Shown here: positions 27,381-36,090 of the stretch, in pieces
Layout: each line of letters opens with the position of its first letter
How positions within the stretch are numbered: the first letter of the stretch is position 1
Made by a program: the position numbers and the translations under genes
The notes under the pieces: generated by a model
What the model saw: only the letters and a program-made list of their open reading frames with translations
Told to the model about the DNA's origin: nothing
The model's database searches: none
NCBI GenBank assembly: GCA_934216615.1
Contig: CAKQCB010000001.1
Span: forward strand, 248,001-312,000
Length of the DNA: 64,000 nucleotides
Direction of reading: 5' to 3'
Origin: an uncultured Anaerolineae bacterium
GTDB taxonomy: Bacteria; Chloroflexota; Anaerolineae; Aggregatilineales; Phototrophicaceae

Positions 27381-28901
27381 ATGATCAAAATTCGACATTC
27401 ATTTTGGACTGTGCTCATTATGAGCGCAGTCCTGTTTTCTAGCGGATGGGTTACTGCACAAGAACCTACGCCATCTTCTCCCTTGATTCATATCGTGCAA
27501 ACGGGCGAGAATATCTTCCAAATTGCGCGGATGTACAATGTTCCGGCCGAAGTTTTAGCACAGGCCAATGGGATTATTAACCCCACTAATATGCGGGTTG
27601 GGCAGCAGCTCATCATCCCTGTAGATGGGGGGACAGCGCCCATGATATTACCCACAGTGACCCCCTCTTTTTCAGTAACCGAACACGTCATTCAAGCAGG
27701 GGAATCCTTGCAGATCATCGCGGATTTATATGGCGTCACCGTTGCCGAAATCATCCAATGGAATAGCCTCGCCAACCCAGATTTTATTTATGCGGGGCAA
27801 ACCTTGCGGATTCAAATTCCCTTTTTTCCGCCAACCGCAACCCCACCCCCACCGCCACAAGTCATCACGCCATCGGTGACACGTTCCGCCTCTTTGATGG
27901 GGGATATTCAACCTATTACCGTATCGCATACGATTATGAGTGGGGACACGCTCTCGCGGATTGCGACCTTGTATGGGGTGAAGATGGAGGATATTGTCGC
28001 GGCCAACGGCATCACAAACCCAACGTTGATCTTTGCGGGACAAGTGATCACGGTTCCGAATGTGATCGCCCCACAGTATTCGGCTGAGTTACCGCCCCTT
28101 GTCCAATCTTTAGATGTGTTACCGGTGGTGTTGATCGAAGGTCAAACCGCGCGTTTCCGTGTGACGACCGCGACCCCATTACAACTCACAGGGACTTTCT
28201 TAGACCGTGACATCAATTTTATGACGGATGAGACAGGGCTAATCTATACCGCATTTGTCGGGGTTCCTGTAGGCACCTCTGCCGATTTATACACGCTCAA
28301 ACTTGATGTTGCGTTGGCCGATGGTGCGCAAGCATCCGCCGATATTAATCTAAATATCGTTTCAGGAAATTATGCGTTAGAGACAATTCAACTGTTAGAG
28401 GACCGTACCGGATTGTTAGAGGCCAGCGTAGAAGATGCTGAAATGCAAATTCTGCGGCAGGTGATGTCACGCTTTACGCCCGAACGCTATTTCATTGGCA
28501 TGTTTCGTTTACCCTCACAAGCAGATGTTTCATCTACGTTTGGGAATACACGCTCTTATAATGGCGGTGAGTTTTCACGGATTCATTCTGGGACTGATTT
28601 TGGGGCGGTCCCCGGCACCCCGATCATGGCGCCTGCTGCTGGGCAAGTCGTCTTAGCTGACACGTTGAATGTACGTGGTGTTGCGACGGTTTTGGATCAT
28701 GGATGGGGCATCTACAGCGGGTATTGGCATCAAACAGAGCGAAATGTACAGTTAGGGGACATGGTTCAATTGGGACAGGTAATTGGGACGGTCGGCAATA
28801 CGGGCCGTGTCTCTGGCCCACATCTCCATTGGGAAATTTGGGTGAACGGCGTGCCTGTTGACCCCATGCAGTGGATCGTGACTGACTTCTTCGCTCCCTG
28901 A
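27381..28901 (+). CDS. LysM and M23 peptidoglycan endopeptidase
   Basis: A 506-residue secreted protein with a signal peptide (about 1-26), three LysM domains (about 35-80, 98-143 and 178-225), a beta-rich middle domain (about 240-370) and a C-terminal M23/lysostaphin-type domain. Zinc ligands fit HSGTDFG (HxxxD) and HLHWE, with a further His in SGYWHQ. It should cut peptide bridges in the cell wall. The ATG at 27381 with AAGG upstream begins the signal peptide. It is the last gene of the LysM/DUF192 operon and is followed by a terminator. Confidence 0.92.
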   Translation: MIKIRHSFWTVLIMSAVLFSSGWVTAQEPTPSSPLIHIVQTGENIFQIARMYNVPAEVLAQANGIINPTNMRVGQQLIIPVDGGTAPMILPTVTPSFSVTEHVIQAGESLQIIADLYGVTVAEIIQWNSLANPDFIYAGQTLRIQIPFFPPTATPPPPPQVITPSVTRSASLMGDIQPITVSHTIMSGDTLSRIATLYGVKMEDIVAANGITNPTLIFAGQVITVPNVIAPQYSAELPPLVQSLDVLPVVLIEGQTARFRVTTATPLQLTGTFLDRDINFMTDETGLIYTAFVGVPVGTSADLYTLKLDVALADGAQASADINLNIVSGNYALETIQLLEDRTGLLEASVEDAEMQILRQVMSRFTPERYFIGMFRLPSQADVSSTFGNTRSYNGGEFSRIHSGTDFGAVPGTPIMAPAAGQVVLADTLNVRGVATVLDHGWGIYSGYWHQTERNVQLGDMVQLGQVIGTVGNTGRVSGPHLHWEIWVNGVPVDPMQWIVTDFFAP

Positions 28902-28927
28902 AATTCGCACGTTCAATCCTGATAAAT

Positions 28928-28966
28928 AAAAAAGGCAATCCATACACAGTACGGACTGCCTTTTTT
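28928..28966. terminator. Bidirectional intrinsic terminator
   Basis: An 18-base stem with G-U type mismatches, A6 on the left and T6 on the right, between the convergent M23 gene and the His-rich membrane-protein gene. Confidence 0.8.
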
Positions 28967-28984
28967 AGTGCTTCTTAACCTATT

Positions 28985-30136
28985 TTAGGCGGCGTTCTTT
29001 GGCCCATAAGCACCGTCGAGCGCTTCAAAGTCTGTGAACAAGAAATGGTCGTGGTAGTAGTGAATCCACAAGAAGGACAAAATCGCGGTGTAATAGGCTG
29101 TGTCAAAGTGCGCGTTAGATTCAATTCCCGGCCGAACAATCGGTGCAATTGAATATACGAAGATGAAAACGGCGATTGAACCGCCCAACATCAATGTGCT
29201 GAGTAAGAACAAGCCCGGCGTGCCCCGTTTACGACTGAAGTTGTTGACCAGTGGCGCATTCTTCTCAAGGTGTCCCAGTTCAGTGCGGATACCGATGATA
29301 TAGAATGTGATCGCCAAATATTGGAGTGAGTGCCATGTGTTCAAGCCTTGGAAGGCGGTGTCAAGGTTCGGCAGTGAAGGGATGATGAAGGCAACCACGA
29401 CAGTGAACAGGATGAACAATGTCTTGGGCCAGTTCAAAATACCGACACGATATTCATTGATCGATTTCCAAGCAAACAAGCCGACAGCAACTAAGAAGAT
29501 GCCCGTCATCATATAGAAGAACCATGTTTGTTGGAAGAATTCAGGAATGACCGATGCCAGATCGTTGGTTCCAATATCAAATGACCCTTGGCTGATTTTC
29601 AACGCTGCGAAGGGGAATAAGCAGGTGAAGATCACTGAGTAGTCGATGAGACGCGCTTTCAACGAAACAGCGCTGTTGGTATTTACAAAATTTGTTTCTT
29701 TGTGATTATAAAGCTCAACAATATAGGTGATTTGGTGCAAAACGTGAAGCGCTGCCCAGAAGAAAAAGACTGTTAAGAGCAGGGTCAGGTTCAAGAACGC
29801 CAATGACACCACAACAATTGGAATAATCACGGATGAACGGATGAGCATTGGATAGCGCTTGTTAAAGTCTTTATCCAACCCTGTACGCAAGAATGTAGAC
29901 ATCATATGGGGGCCACCCACAGCAACGGCCACGAAACCATTCACGACGTTGCGAGCGACATCTTCATTAACCCCAAGTCTCACACCAAGCAAATATGCTA
30001 AGTAGGGTAGGGGAACGAGAATCACGCTGAACGTGATATAGATCAAGTCCCATTTGCGGCTGCGAAGCCACAACCCTCCGGATTTCTTTTCGCTTTTGAC
30101 TTCTTGGTTGCCCAAAGGAATACTTGCAACACCCAT
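28985..30136 (-). CDS. Polytopic membrane protein with conserved-looking His motifs, unknown
   Basis: A 383-residue protein with about nine to ten membrane helices. Histidines lie at membrane edges in GGPHMM, HVLHQ, TWHSLQY and HYYHDHF, an arrangement that suggests a metal site as in membrane di-iron enzymes or carotenoid-cleaving Brp/Blh proteins. I cannot assign it to either family. The ATG at 30136 has GGAGGG 7 bases upstream; an in-frame GTG at 30151 overlaps that site and is rejected. It is monocistronic, with a terminator beyond its 3' end. Confidence 0.75.
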   Translation of the reverse strand: MGVASIPLGNQEVKSEKKSGGLWLRSRKWDLIYITFSVILVPLPYLAYLLGVRLGVNEDVARNVVNGFVAVAVGGPHMMSTFLRTGLDKDFNKRYPMLIRSSVIIPIVVVSLAFLNLTLLLTVFFFWAALHVLHQITYIVELYNHKETNFVNTNSAVSLKARLIDYSVIFTCLFPFAALKISQGSFDIGTNDLASVIPEFFQQTWFFYMMTGIFLVAVGLFAWKSINEYRVGILNWPKTLFILFTVVVAFIIPSLPNLDTAFQGLNTWHSLQYLAITFYIIGIRTELGHLEKNAPLVNNFSRKRGTPGLFLLSTLMLGGSIAVFIFVYSIAPIVRPGIESNAHFDTAYYTAILSFLWIHYYHDHFLFTDFEALDGAYGPKNAA

Positions 30137-30300
30137 ATACAATCCCTCCACACTGATACGTCTTTTGCATTATAGAGCAAATTATTTAGCTATGCAAAGT
30201 AATTTTACGGATTTTTAGCGATTTAGTTGTAAATAGGCGAAATTTATCTCTGATTGAAACAACAGAAAACTGGCGATCCCTAAATAATTCAGAATAAACC

Positions 30301-30326
30301 ACCCCGCTCAGCGCTGAGTGGGGGGA
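30301..30326 (-). terminator. Hairpin after the WD40 gene
   Basis: A GC-rich stem (CCCC-GCTCAG with CTGAGT-GGGG) lies 15 bases past the WD40 stop. The following T-run on the minus strand is weak, so terminator function is likely but not certain. Confidence 0.55.
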
Positions 30327-30341
30327 TTGATTTATTGCACG

Positions 30342-31511
30342 CTACTGATTCTGGATCGCCTCAGCCACCGCGATGAGGTCAGCGGCGCAAGCAGGCGGGA
30401 TGGCATCAGTTGGAAGAGATTCTAGTTGGGTGATGAGATTTGTCACTTGAGTTAAGGAATTTATCGTTTCAGAGAGACTAGGTATCTCACACGCTTGAAA
30501 GATGGCCTGTAATTCTTCAAAGGTAGGCATGGGCACAACAATTTGAATATTATTTGAAGCTAGAGTATTGGCTGGAGCATTGATTAGCATGCCTTGTGAG
30601 GGAGCCATCCCAATAGCTAACTGCCCTCCGAATGGGCTAAAATCAATTCCATATACTCTGTCAGTGGTTTGATACAATTCTAGAAGATCGCCTGTTTCTG
30701 CATCCCATATTCGAACTGATCCATCGATACTTCCTGTAGCAATCCGGTTTGTAATGTGATTCCACTCAACAGAAGGAATCGACCTTGTATGCCCTTCAAA
30801 TGTTTGGAGTACTTCATGTGAGGCAACATCCCATATTCTTACCGGGAATTGTTCTGGGAAATCAATTTCAGCACTTACTATTTGTGTTCCGTTGATATCC
30901 CAAGCCATAGAGAGGCTATACCCAGGAATGGGGATGACATCCAATTTTTGTTGGCTATCTACATCCCAAAGTTGAATTTCTCCAATTCTGGTTATAGCAA
31001 GTATATTGCCATCAGGACTCCAAGCGGCGCTTAAAGCCTCTCCTGCAGGTAAGGTATAAAGCAATTGCCCTGTCACTACATCCCAAATATTGGCATTATT
31101 TGGATATCCATCTTGACTGATACTTGCAAGTAATCTCCCTTCAGGATGCCAAGAGAGTGAAAGAACATTTTGACGAGGTACAGGGAGATCATAGATGACT
31201 TCAGACTCATTTCGGATTTGTAAGAATTCTGCTCCACCTACTGCGAGCAATGTCCCACTAGGGTTCCACTCAACGGAAAATAGACTTTGCCCATCTCCAC
31301 GATCCCATGAATGAATAAGTTGACCGTCTAAGCCAGAAATTATGCTCAAACTGCCACTTTGTGTCACTAAAGCAATTTGGTTTTGTGAGTCATTCCACGA
31401 GATTGCTCTTACCCAGCCGGAATTGACCGTTTCTTGACTCAAGATCATGGCTGTATTAATAGGCAGTGCCAAGATAAATAGAACGAGTAATTTTTTAAGT
31501 GTTCTCATCAA
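30342..31511 (-). CDS. Secreted WD40 beta-propeller protein
   Basis: A 389-residue exported protein. A signal peptide (about residues 1-26) leads into roughly six or seven WD40-type blades with repeated W-N/H-P/S-G...LA...D/G and IWD or LWD patterns (for example NIWDVV, IQLWDV, VRIWDA). A short C-terminal helical tail follows. The gene is visibly AT-richer than its neighbours. It sits 6 bp after the metalloprotease frame on the same strand and may be co-transcribed with it. Function is probably protein-protein interaction outside the membrane. Confidence 0.82.
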   Translation of the reverse strand: MMRTLKKLLVLFILALPINTAMILSQETVNSGWVRAISWNDSQNQIALVTQSGSLSIISGLDGQLIHSWDRGDGQSLFSVEWNPSGTLLAVGGAEFLQIRNESEVIYDLPVPRQNVLSLSWHPEGRLLASISQDGYPNNANIWDVVTGQLLYTLPAGEALSAAWSPDGNILAITRIGEIQLWDVDSQQKLDVIPIPGYSLSMAWDINGTQIVSAEIDFPEQFPVRIWDVASHEVLQTFEGHTRSIPSVEWNHITNRIATGSIDGSVRIWDAETGDLLELYQTTDRVYGIDFSPFGGQLAIGMAPSQGMLINAPANTLASNNIQIVVPMPTFEELQAIFQACEIPSLSETINSLTQVTNLITQLESLPTDAIPPACAADLIAVAEAIQNQ

Positions 31512-31517
31512 ATTCCC

Positions 31518-32825
31518 TTATTTCCAATTATGATCTTCGAAAATTGAAATCATATGCGTATTGAACCATGTAAAACGAGCATCTCCAGAATCTCCATGAA
31601 GAGTAACACCTGGCTGTGCAGGGTTAGTTTCGAGGCAACCACTGATATTGCATGGCTCAAATGTAACTAAATTCGCATCATTTGGTTTCCAGCTATAATT
31701 TAGAAAACCACCAGAGCCTGTTATTCGGTAAACCCAGTTGAGAAACATATCGGCTGCCGTTTCTTGATTTGCACTTTCATTATCTCCATATGGCGCAGGA
31801 TTCTGCTGGAAATTAGTAAAGACTTGGCTTGTAGGATTCCCTAATACATCATTATTAATAGAATATATAGAACCAGGGCCACTTCCCCAGCCTCGCTCTC
31901 CACGTCGCCAAACTGGGCCATCAATGGTGTTTGTAACAAACATGCCCATAACCAAGCCACGACTGTCAAATATCATGTTGACTTGAGCTAAACGTGTATC
32001 CTGAATATATTCTCTTAAAGCTCTCCTCTCTACTCCCCCAGGAATATCTCTATCTGCTTGATTATCAAAAACATGTCCAAACTCATGAACAAAAACATAT
32101 TGAGTGAATGGTATCTGATTATTGTTATGATCAAATAATGTATCACACGTTATCGTTCGAACATTATTATCTACAATACATATTGCAGTTGATCCTGTCC
32201 CACGAATTACAGTGATATTTCCTTGATCAATACCATTAGCATTTTCTACTCCCATAACTTCTTTAAACTTGATGTGAGGAGCTACTGTACTCTCAGATAG
32301 AATTACAAATGCTTCTCCTATTCTGGTAACCGCTAAAAGCATCTCATTAAGATCATTTCCGTCCCAATTGCCGACTGGTGTAATACCATAATCTGCAAGC
32401 GTAGTGGCGGTCGGTGTTTCTGTTGATATAGTCGTTGGTGTCATTGTAGGAGTGGCTGTTGGCAGTATGTAGTAGGTGATAAATATTCGGCGCAGGTAGA
32501 TAGTGCCATTTGATGCATTAGGATATGAAACCCCATGGTGATTGTATAGATCTAGAGTTAAACTCTCCGCAAACTGGTTAATGGTGTACCTACCCGTTGT
32601 AATTTCCCCTAGATTATAATTATTACAAGGATTACAAGCTCCTGGTCCACCGTTAACTCTATATCCAAATGACCATCCAAAGTTGGTATAAATCTCAAAA
32701 GACCATGACTGGATGTAGACAGGCTGAGGAAAGATGTGATTTATAGTTAGACCGCGGATATTTCCGCTAGTATTTCCTGTGAGTTCCCCCTGCCATCCTT
32801 GTTCTAATATTGGATTCGAGCTCAT
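31518..32825 (-). CDS. Surface metalloprotease-like C-terminal half (frameshifted)
   Basis: A 435-residue frame. Residues 1-130 form a beta-rich domain whose pattern repeats the domain at the end of the upstream frame (GNTSGNIRG and AESLTLDLYN here match GNFSGSNRYIRG and AESLTIYLRS there). A Thr/Pro linker follows, then a putative zinc peptidase domain with VHEFGHVFDNQ (HExxH) and a later ETAADMF Glu that could be the third ligand. No signal peptide is present. Reading the -1 frame across 32825-32865 joins the two frames into one domain, so this is most likely the back half of a single gene broken by an indel. An ATGA overlap could still allow coupled translation. Confidence 0.65.
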   Translation of the reverse strand: MSSNPILEQGWQGELTGNTSGNIRGLTINHIFPQPVYIQSWSFEIYTNFGWSFGYRVNGGPGACNPCNNYNLGEITTGRYTINQFAESLTLDLYNHHGVSYPNASNGTIYLRRIFITYYILPTATPTMTPTTISTETPTATTLADYGITPVGNWDGNDLNEMLLAVTRIGEAFVILSESTVAPHIKFKEVMGVENANGIDQGNITVIRGTGSTAICIVDNNVRTITCDTLFDHNNNQIPFTQYVFVHEFGHVFDNQADRDIPGGVERRALREYIQDTRLAQVNMIFDSRGLVMGMFVTNTIDGPVWRRGERGWGSGPGSIYSINNDVLGNPTSQVFTNFQQNPAPYGDNESANQETAADMFLNWVYRITGSGGFLNYSWKPNDANLVTFEPCNISGCLETNPAQPGVTLHGDSGDARFTWFNTHMISIFEDHNWK

Positions 32826-34336
32826 TCCAGGCGGTGAAATCGCCTCAAATCCTTGCGCACTTCTCGGAAATCATATTCAACTGTATAGGTGTTTATAGGT
32901 GTCATAGTTGCCGTCGGCGTAGGCGTGATGCAGTCCTCCTCTAAAGACGACATCATCATCAGCGCGGGTTCGCAGATCGCTGGCGTGGCGGTCGGCGTTG
33001 GGGTTGGGGTATATGTTTCCGTAGGCGTTGGGGTGGGAAATGGATATTCAGGAGAACGCAAGTAGATAGTTAGTGATTCGGCAACGTGCCCAATAGGATA
33101 ATTTGAGCTCCCCGATGCTTGCGCATATAGATAGCGTGCTGCTGTATAATATTCGGTTGCGCCTTGTGATGCGGCTAAACTGCCTGATCCATTCCCTGGG
33201 ACTGTCCACTCAACGTTAATCGTCCATGAATGGTTAAAATTCATAGTACCCACCCATTGCCCATCACTCGCGCGTTGTAACTGTAAATGTTTATCACTAC
33301 CATAAACCCCAACCGCCCGAATCCATATGCGATCTATCGGTAATGGTTCCGAAAATTGGAACTCTAATTGCGAGCCACGAATGTAGCGATTAGAGCCACT
33401 GAAATTCCCATAGAAAATATTGGAGGGTTCATAACCCACCCCAGCGACCCAATTGCTGTAAGCTCTATAACCCACCGGAACTTGAGCCGGACGTCCCGGG
33501 TCTTCTACCCACGGATATTGCTGTAAGCGGAAATCATAATAGTAGAAGGATTCTGGCGTAGCCGAAGCGGTTGGCGTATATGATGGAATGGATGTTGGGG
33601 TCAATGTGGGCGAAGGGGTTAACGATGGCGATGGCGTAGCCGTAGGGGATGTCATTGGGAAACTCACCGGACTTGCCATCGTGCAGGGCGAACTGGGATT
33701 GTAATAATCGCCAATGGAATAATTCAATGTTGGATCATTGGATAATGGCAGGGAAACATCCACTGTACTGGTGATGTCATTTGGAACAATGGGAGTGGTC
33801 GACCAATAGTTTTGTTGAGCATGAATGTTCCAGCCTTGAGCATAGATATGATTTCCCTCGAACGAAGCTGTGTTGCCTATGAAACTGCTATATAAAATAG
33901 TGGCATCTTGCACCATAAAGATGCTACCGCCCCTATCTTGACTGGTATTATTTTCAAACCGTACACAGGTTGCTTCAAATGTGTACGCGCGAATTGCACC
34001 CCCAACCCCGGTCGAAGCATTGTTGATGATACTCCGGTTAATCTCGGCGCGGTCTCCATCAATTGCTGCCCCACTCATAGCAGCGTTACTGCTCAGCTTG
34101 CTATCAAATACGCGGAATGTTCCGGTCCAAATTTTGGCAACTCCCCCTTCCCCAGCATTGCTTACACTAGTTGCTGTTGCATGATGAAGTTCAAGCACAC
34201 TATCTTCAATTTCAAACATGGCTCCTTCATGCGATAGAGGGGTTGTAAATACGGTTAAATCTATTCCTCGCCCATAAAGATGAATATCTGTAGATACAAA
34301 AATCAGCTCGTGTAAAGGGAAAACCCCTTCACACAA
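32822..34336 (-). pseudogene. Beta-helix surface protein, 5'-truncated and frameshifted
   Basis: A 504-residue frame that begins inside a parallel beta-helix (pectin-lyase-like) domain: residues 1-200 have repeated short strands such as NNTSQDRGGSIF and SSNAAMSGAAI. It has no signal peptide, its only start is a poor TTG, and an in-frame stop lies two codons upstream, so the 5' end seems lost. Thr/Pro-rich linkers (about 220-260 and 445-490) flank a beta-sandwich domain. The end of the frame opens a second copy of that domain (EYDFRE) and then runs into unrelated residues, where a -1 shift continues the domain in the next frame. The product was probably a large secreted or surface-bound protein. 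Confidence 0.6.
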
Positions 34337-34466
34337 ATAAAGTTAACCAATCGGAATGTAAGTGCAATATATCAAATGCCAGCAGTAGGGTTTCCGTAGG
34401 GGATGAGTATGTTATTTGGAAGATATTTATGAATTTTTCTCTTAAATATAGGGGAGACAAAATGAA

Positions 34467-34496
34467 ATGCTCCCCCTTGCAACTTAGTGGGAGCAT
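34467..34496 (-). terminator. Intrinsic terminator of tdk
   Basis: A perfect 8-bp stem (34467-34474 with 34489-34496), followed on the minus strand by a T-rich tail. It lies 30 bases past the thymidine-kinase stop. Confidence 0.7.
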
Positions 34497-34526
34497 AAAA
34501 GATTTTCACTTTAGGCGAGGATGTAC

Positions 34527-35108
34527 TCAGGCTTGATCTTCGTGAATAACTTCGTGATGCTCACGACAGCGCGCTTCATACGCTTCCGCAGCACCTACTA
34601 AAATAATCGGGTCGCTAAAACGGGCAGGTTGCCCATTGACTAAGCGTTGAGTACGGGTCGCCGGATCGCCGCAGATGACACAAATCGCTTGGAGCTTCAC
34701 AACTTCTTCCGCACGGGCGAGCAGGCCGGGGATGGGGCCGAAGGGCACTCCGCGAAAATCCATATCTAAGCCTGCGCCAATGACGCGCAAGCCTCTTTCG
34801 GCAAGATCATCAACCACCGAGACGATCTCCTCATCAAAGAACTGAATTTCGTCAATCGCAATCACGGTTGTGGTGGGGATCAGGTGTGAAAAAATATCAC
34901 GGGATTTTGCAACGGCTGTTGCTTCGATATTTTGCCCGTTATGACTGGTGACCCGTTCAATGCCATAACGGGTATCAATGCCGGGTTTAAAGACTTGGAC
35001 ATTTTGTTTGGCAATAACCGCGCGCCGAACACGACGGATGAGTTCTTCAGTTTTTCCACAGAACATGCTGCCACAGATGATTTCAATGCGTCCAGTATGG
35101 TGAATCAT
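34527..35108 (-). CDS. tdk: Thymidine kinase
   Basis: A 193-residue type II thymidine kinase that phosphorylates thymidine to dTMP in salvage. The P-loop is [11 protein letters not shown], the Walker B segment is [11 protein letters not shown], and the lid zinc site has CVIC and a later CREHH. It complements ThyX in this window for dTMP supply. Terminators flank it on both sides, so it is probably monocistronic. Confidence 0.96.
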   Translation of the reverse strand: MIHHTGRIEIICGSMFCGKTEELIRRVRRAVIAKQNVQVFKPGIDTRYGIERVTSHNGQNIEATAVAKSRDIFSHLIPTTTVIAIDEIQFFDEEIVSVVDDLAERGLRVIGAGLDMDFRGVPFGPIPGLLARAEEVVKLQAICVICGDPATRTQRLVNGQPARFSDPIILVGAAEAYEARCREHHEVIHEDQA

Positions 35109-35172
35109 AGCGCGATTCCTAAGTTGTATGCTGATCTCAAAGTGTGTAATTTATAGAGCATGATGCAAAAAG

Positions 35173-35205
35173 AAAGGCAGGCTGTTAGTTCAACAGTCTG
35201 CCTTT
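35173..35205 (-). terminator. Intrinsic terminator of the L31 gene
   Basis: An 8-bp perfect outer stem (35173-35180 with 35198-35205) continues inward with a CTGTT/AACAG stem. It lies 22 bases past the rpmE stop, with A/T-rich flanks. Confidence 0.75.
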
Positions 35206-35227
35206 CAAAAGGGTTACAACTGGGCGT

Positions 35228-35710
35228 TTATTCGGCTTCTTCAGAAGTTTCTGAAGACTTGGGCAGGTCATAACCACGGGCACGTAATGCACGTTTGACA
35301 TCTGCCAACACCTTACGACCAATCCCAGGGACTTCCAAAATCCCATCATCACCTTTTTCGGTGAGGACGTTCATGAAGTCACCAGCGGTAGTAATGCCTG
35401 CTTCATTCAAGGCTTCGAGATAGCGCTTGCCTAATTCCAAGTCGGCCAAGGATAAGTTGGCAGGGGTCTTGGCGGCAACACGTTCTTCGGCTTCTTGACG
35501 AATATTGTCGCGCACTTGCAGACGCTTCATGAAGCGGTCCACTTGCCCTTCGGTGTCAACGATACGTTGTTCACCTGTGTAGAAGGGGTGGCATGCAGAA
35601 CAAATGTCGGTGCGGATTTGGGCGACGGTTGCGCCCGTAACCCAGGTATTCCCACAAGCACAGGTCACAACGGCTTCGGGAAACCAAGTTGGGTGAATTG
35701 TTTCTTTCAT
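35228..35710 (-). CDS. rpmE: Ribosomal protein L31 fused to an RpoA-CTD-like domain
   Basis: A 160-residue protein; normal L31 is about 65-90. Residues 1-66 are a zinc-type L31: IHP at the start, zinc ligands Cys17, Cys19, Cys37 and Cys40 (CAC and CSAC), then HPFYTG and VDT. Residues 67-84 form a charged helical linker. Residues 85-150 resemble the C-terminal domain of the RNA polymerase alpha subunit: LADLEL, then a LEALNEAGITT segment, then VPGIGRKVLADVK, a helix-hairpin-helix type motif. The tail is acidic. The frame is uninterrupted, so the fusion is real at sequence level. The extra domain may bind DNA, rRNA or a transcription factor; this is inference. It precedes a terminator and lies downstream of rpmA. 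Confidence 0.9.
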   Translation of the reverse strand: MKETIHPTWFPEAVVTCACGNTWVTGATVAQIRTDICSACHPFYTGEQRIVDTEGQVDRFMKRLQVRDNIRQEAEERVAAKTPANLSLADLELGKRYLEALNEAGITTAGDFMNVLTEKGDDGILEVPGIGRKVLADVKRALRARGYDLPKSSETSEEAE

Positions 35711-35783
35711 TCTGTCCTCTAGTTTTCTGGAATGTTGTGCGGTCAGTCAGGTGCTGCCGCCTCAACAGACTCTTTATGCGTAA

Positions 35784-36065
35784 TTAGTTTGAGGAAGTGG
35801 CTTCTTCAACAGGATAGACGCTAATCTGTTGTTTACCCTTACCACCGACTTTGTATTCAAATTTCACATTACCGGAAACGGTTGCGAAGATGGTGTAATC
35901 TTTGCCCATCATCACGTTGTTGCCCGGGTGGAATTGAGTTCCACGTTGGCGAACAATGATATTTCCCGGAATGACGAATTCACCGCCAAAGCGCTTTACG
36001 CCCAGACGTTGACTATTACTATCACGACCATTGCGGCTCGAGCCGCCGCCTTTTTTGTGAGCCAT
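35784..36065 (-). CDS. rpmA: Ribosomal protein L27
   Basis: The 93-residue large-subunit protein L27. The N-terminus [16 protein letters not shown] is typical and carries no cleavable Firmicutes-type extension. The core has [11 protein letters not shown] and [11 protein letters not shown]. It lies 25 bp after rplU and is co-transcribed with it, as is common. Confidence 0.97.
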   Translation of the reverse strand: MAHKKGGGSSRNGRDSNSQRLGVKRFGGEFVIPGNIIVRQRGTQFHPGNNVMMGKDYTIFATVSGNVKFEYKVGGKGKQQISVYPVEEATSSN

Positions 36066-36090
36066 GTCTTTTGATAATCTCCGCTAAAAA

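Noticed and set aside
28985..30136. Brp/Blh carotenoid cleavage enzyme
   Set aside because: Helix number and His content are similar, but the His spacing does not match the family motifs that I know.
32822..32880. Programmed -1 frameshift between the two surface-protein frames
   Set aside because: No slippery heptamer or strong downstream structure was seen; an indel is simpler.
32880..33660. Short tandem repeats resembling a CRISPR or satellite
   Set aside because: The repeats encode Thr/Pro-rich linkers and have no regular spacer arrangement.
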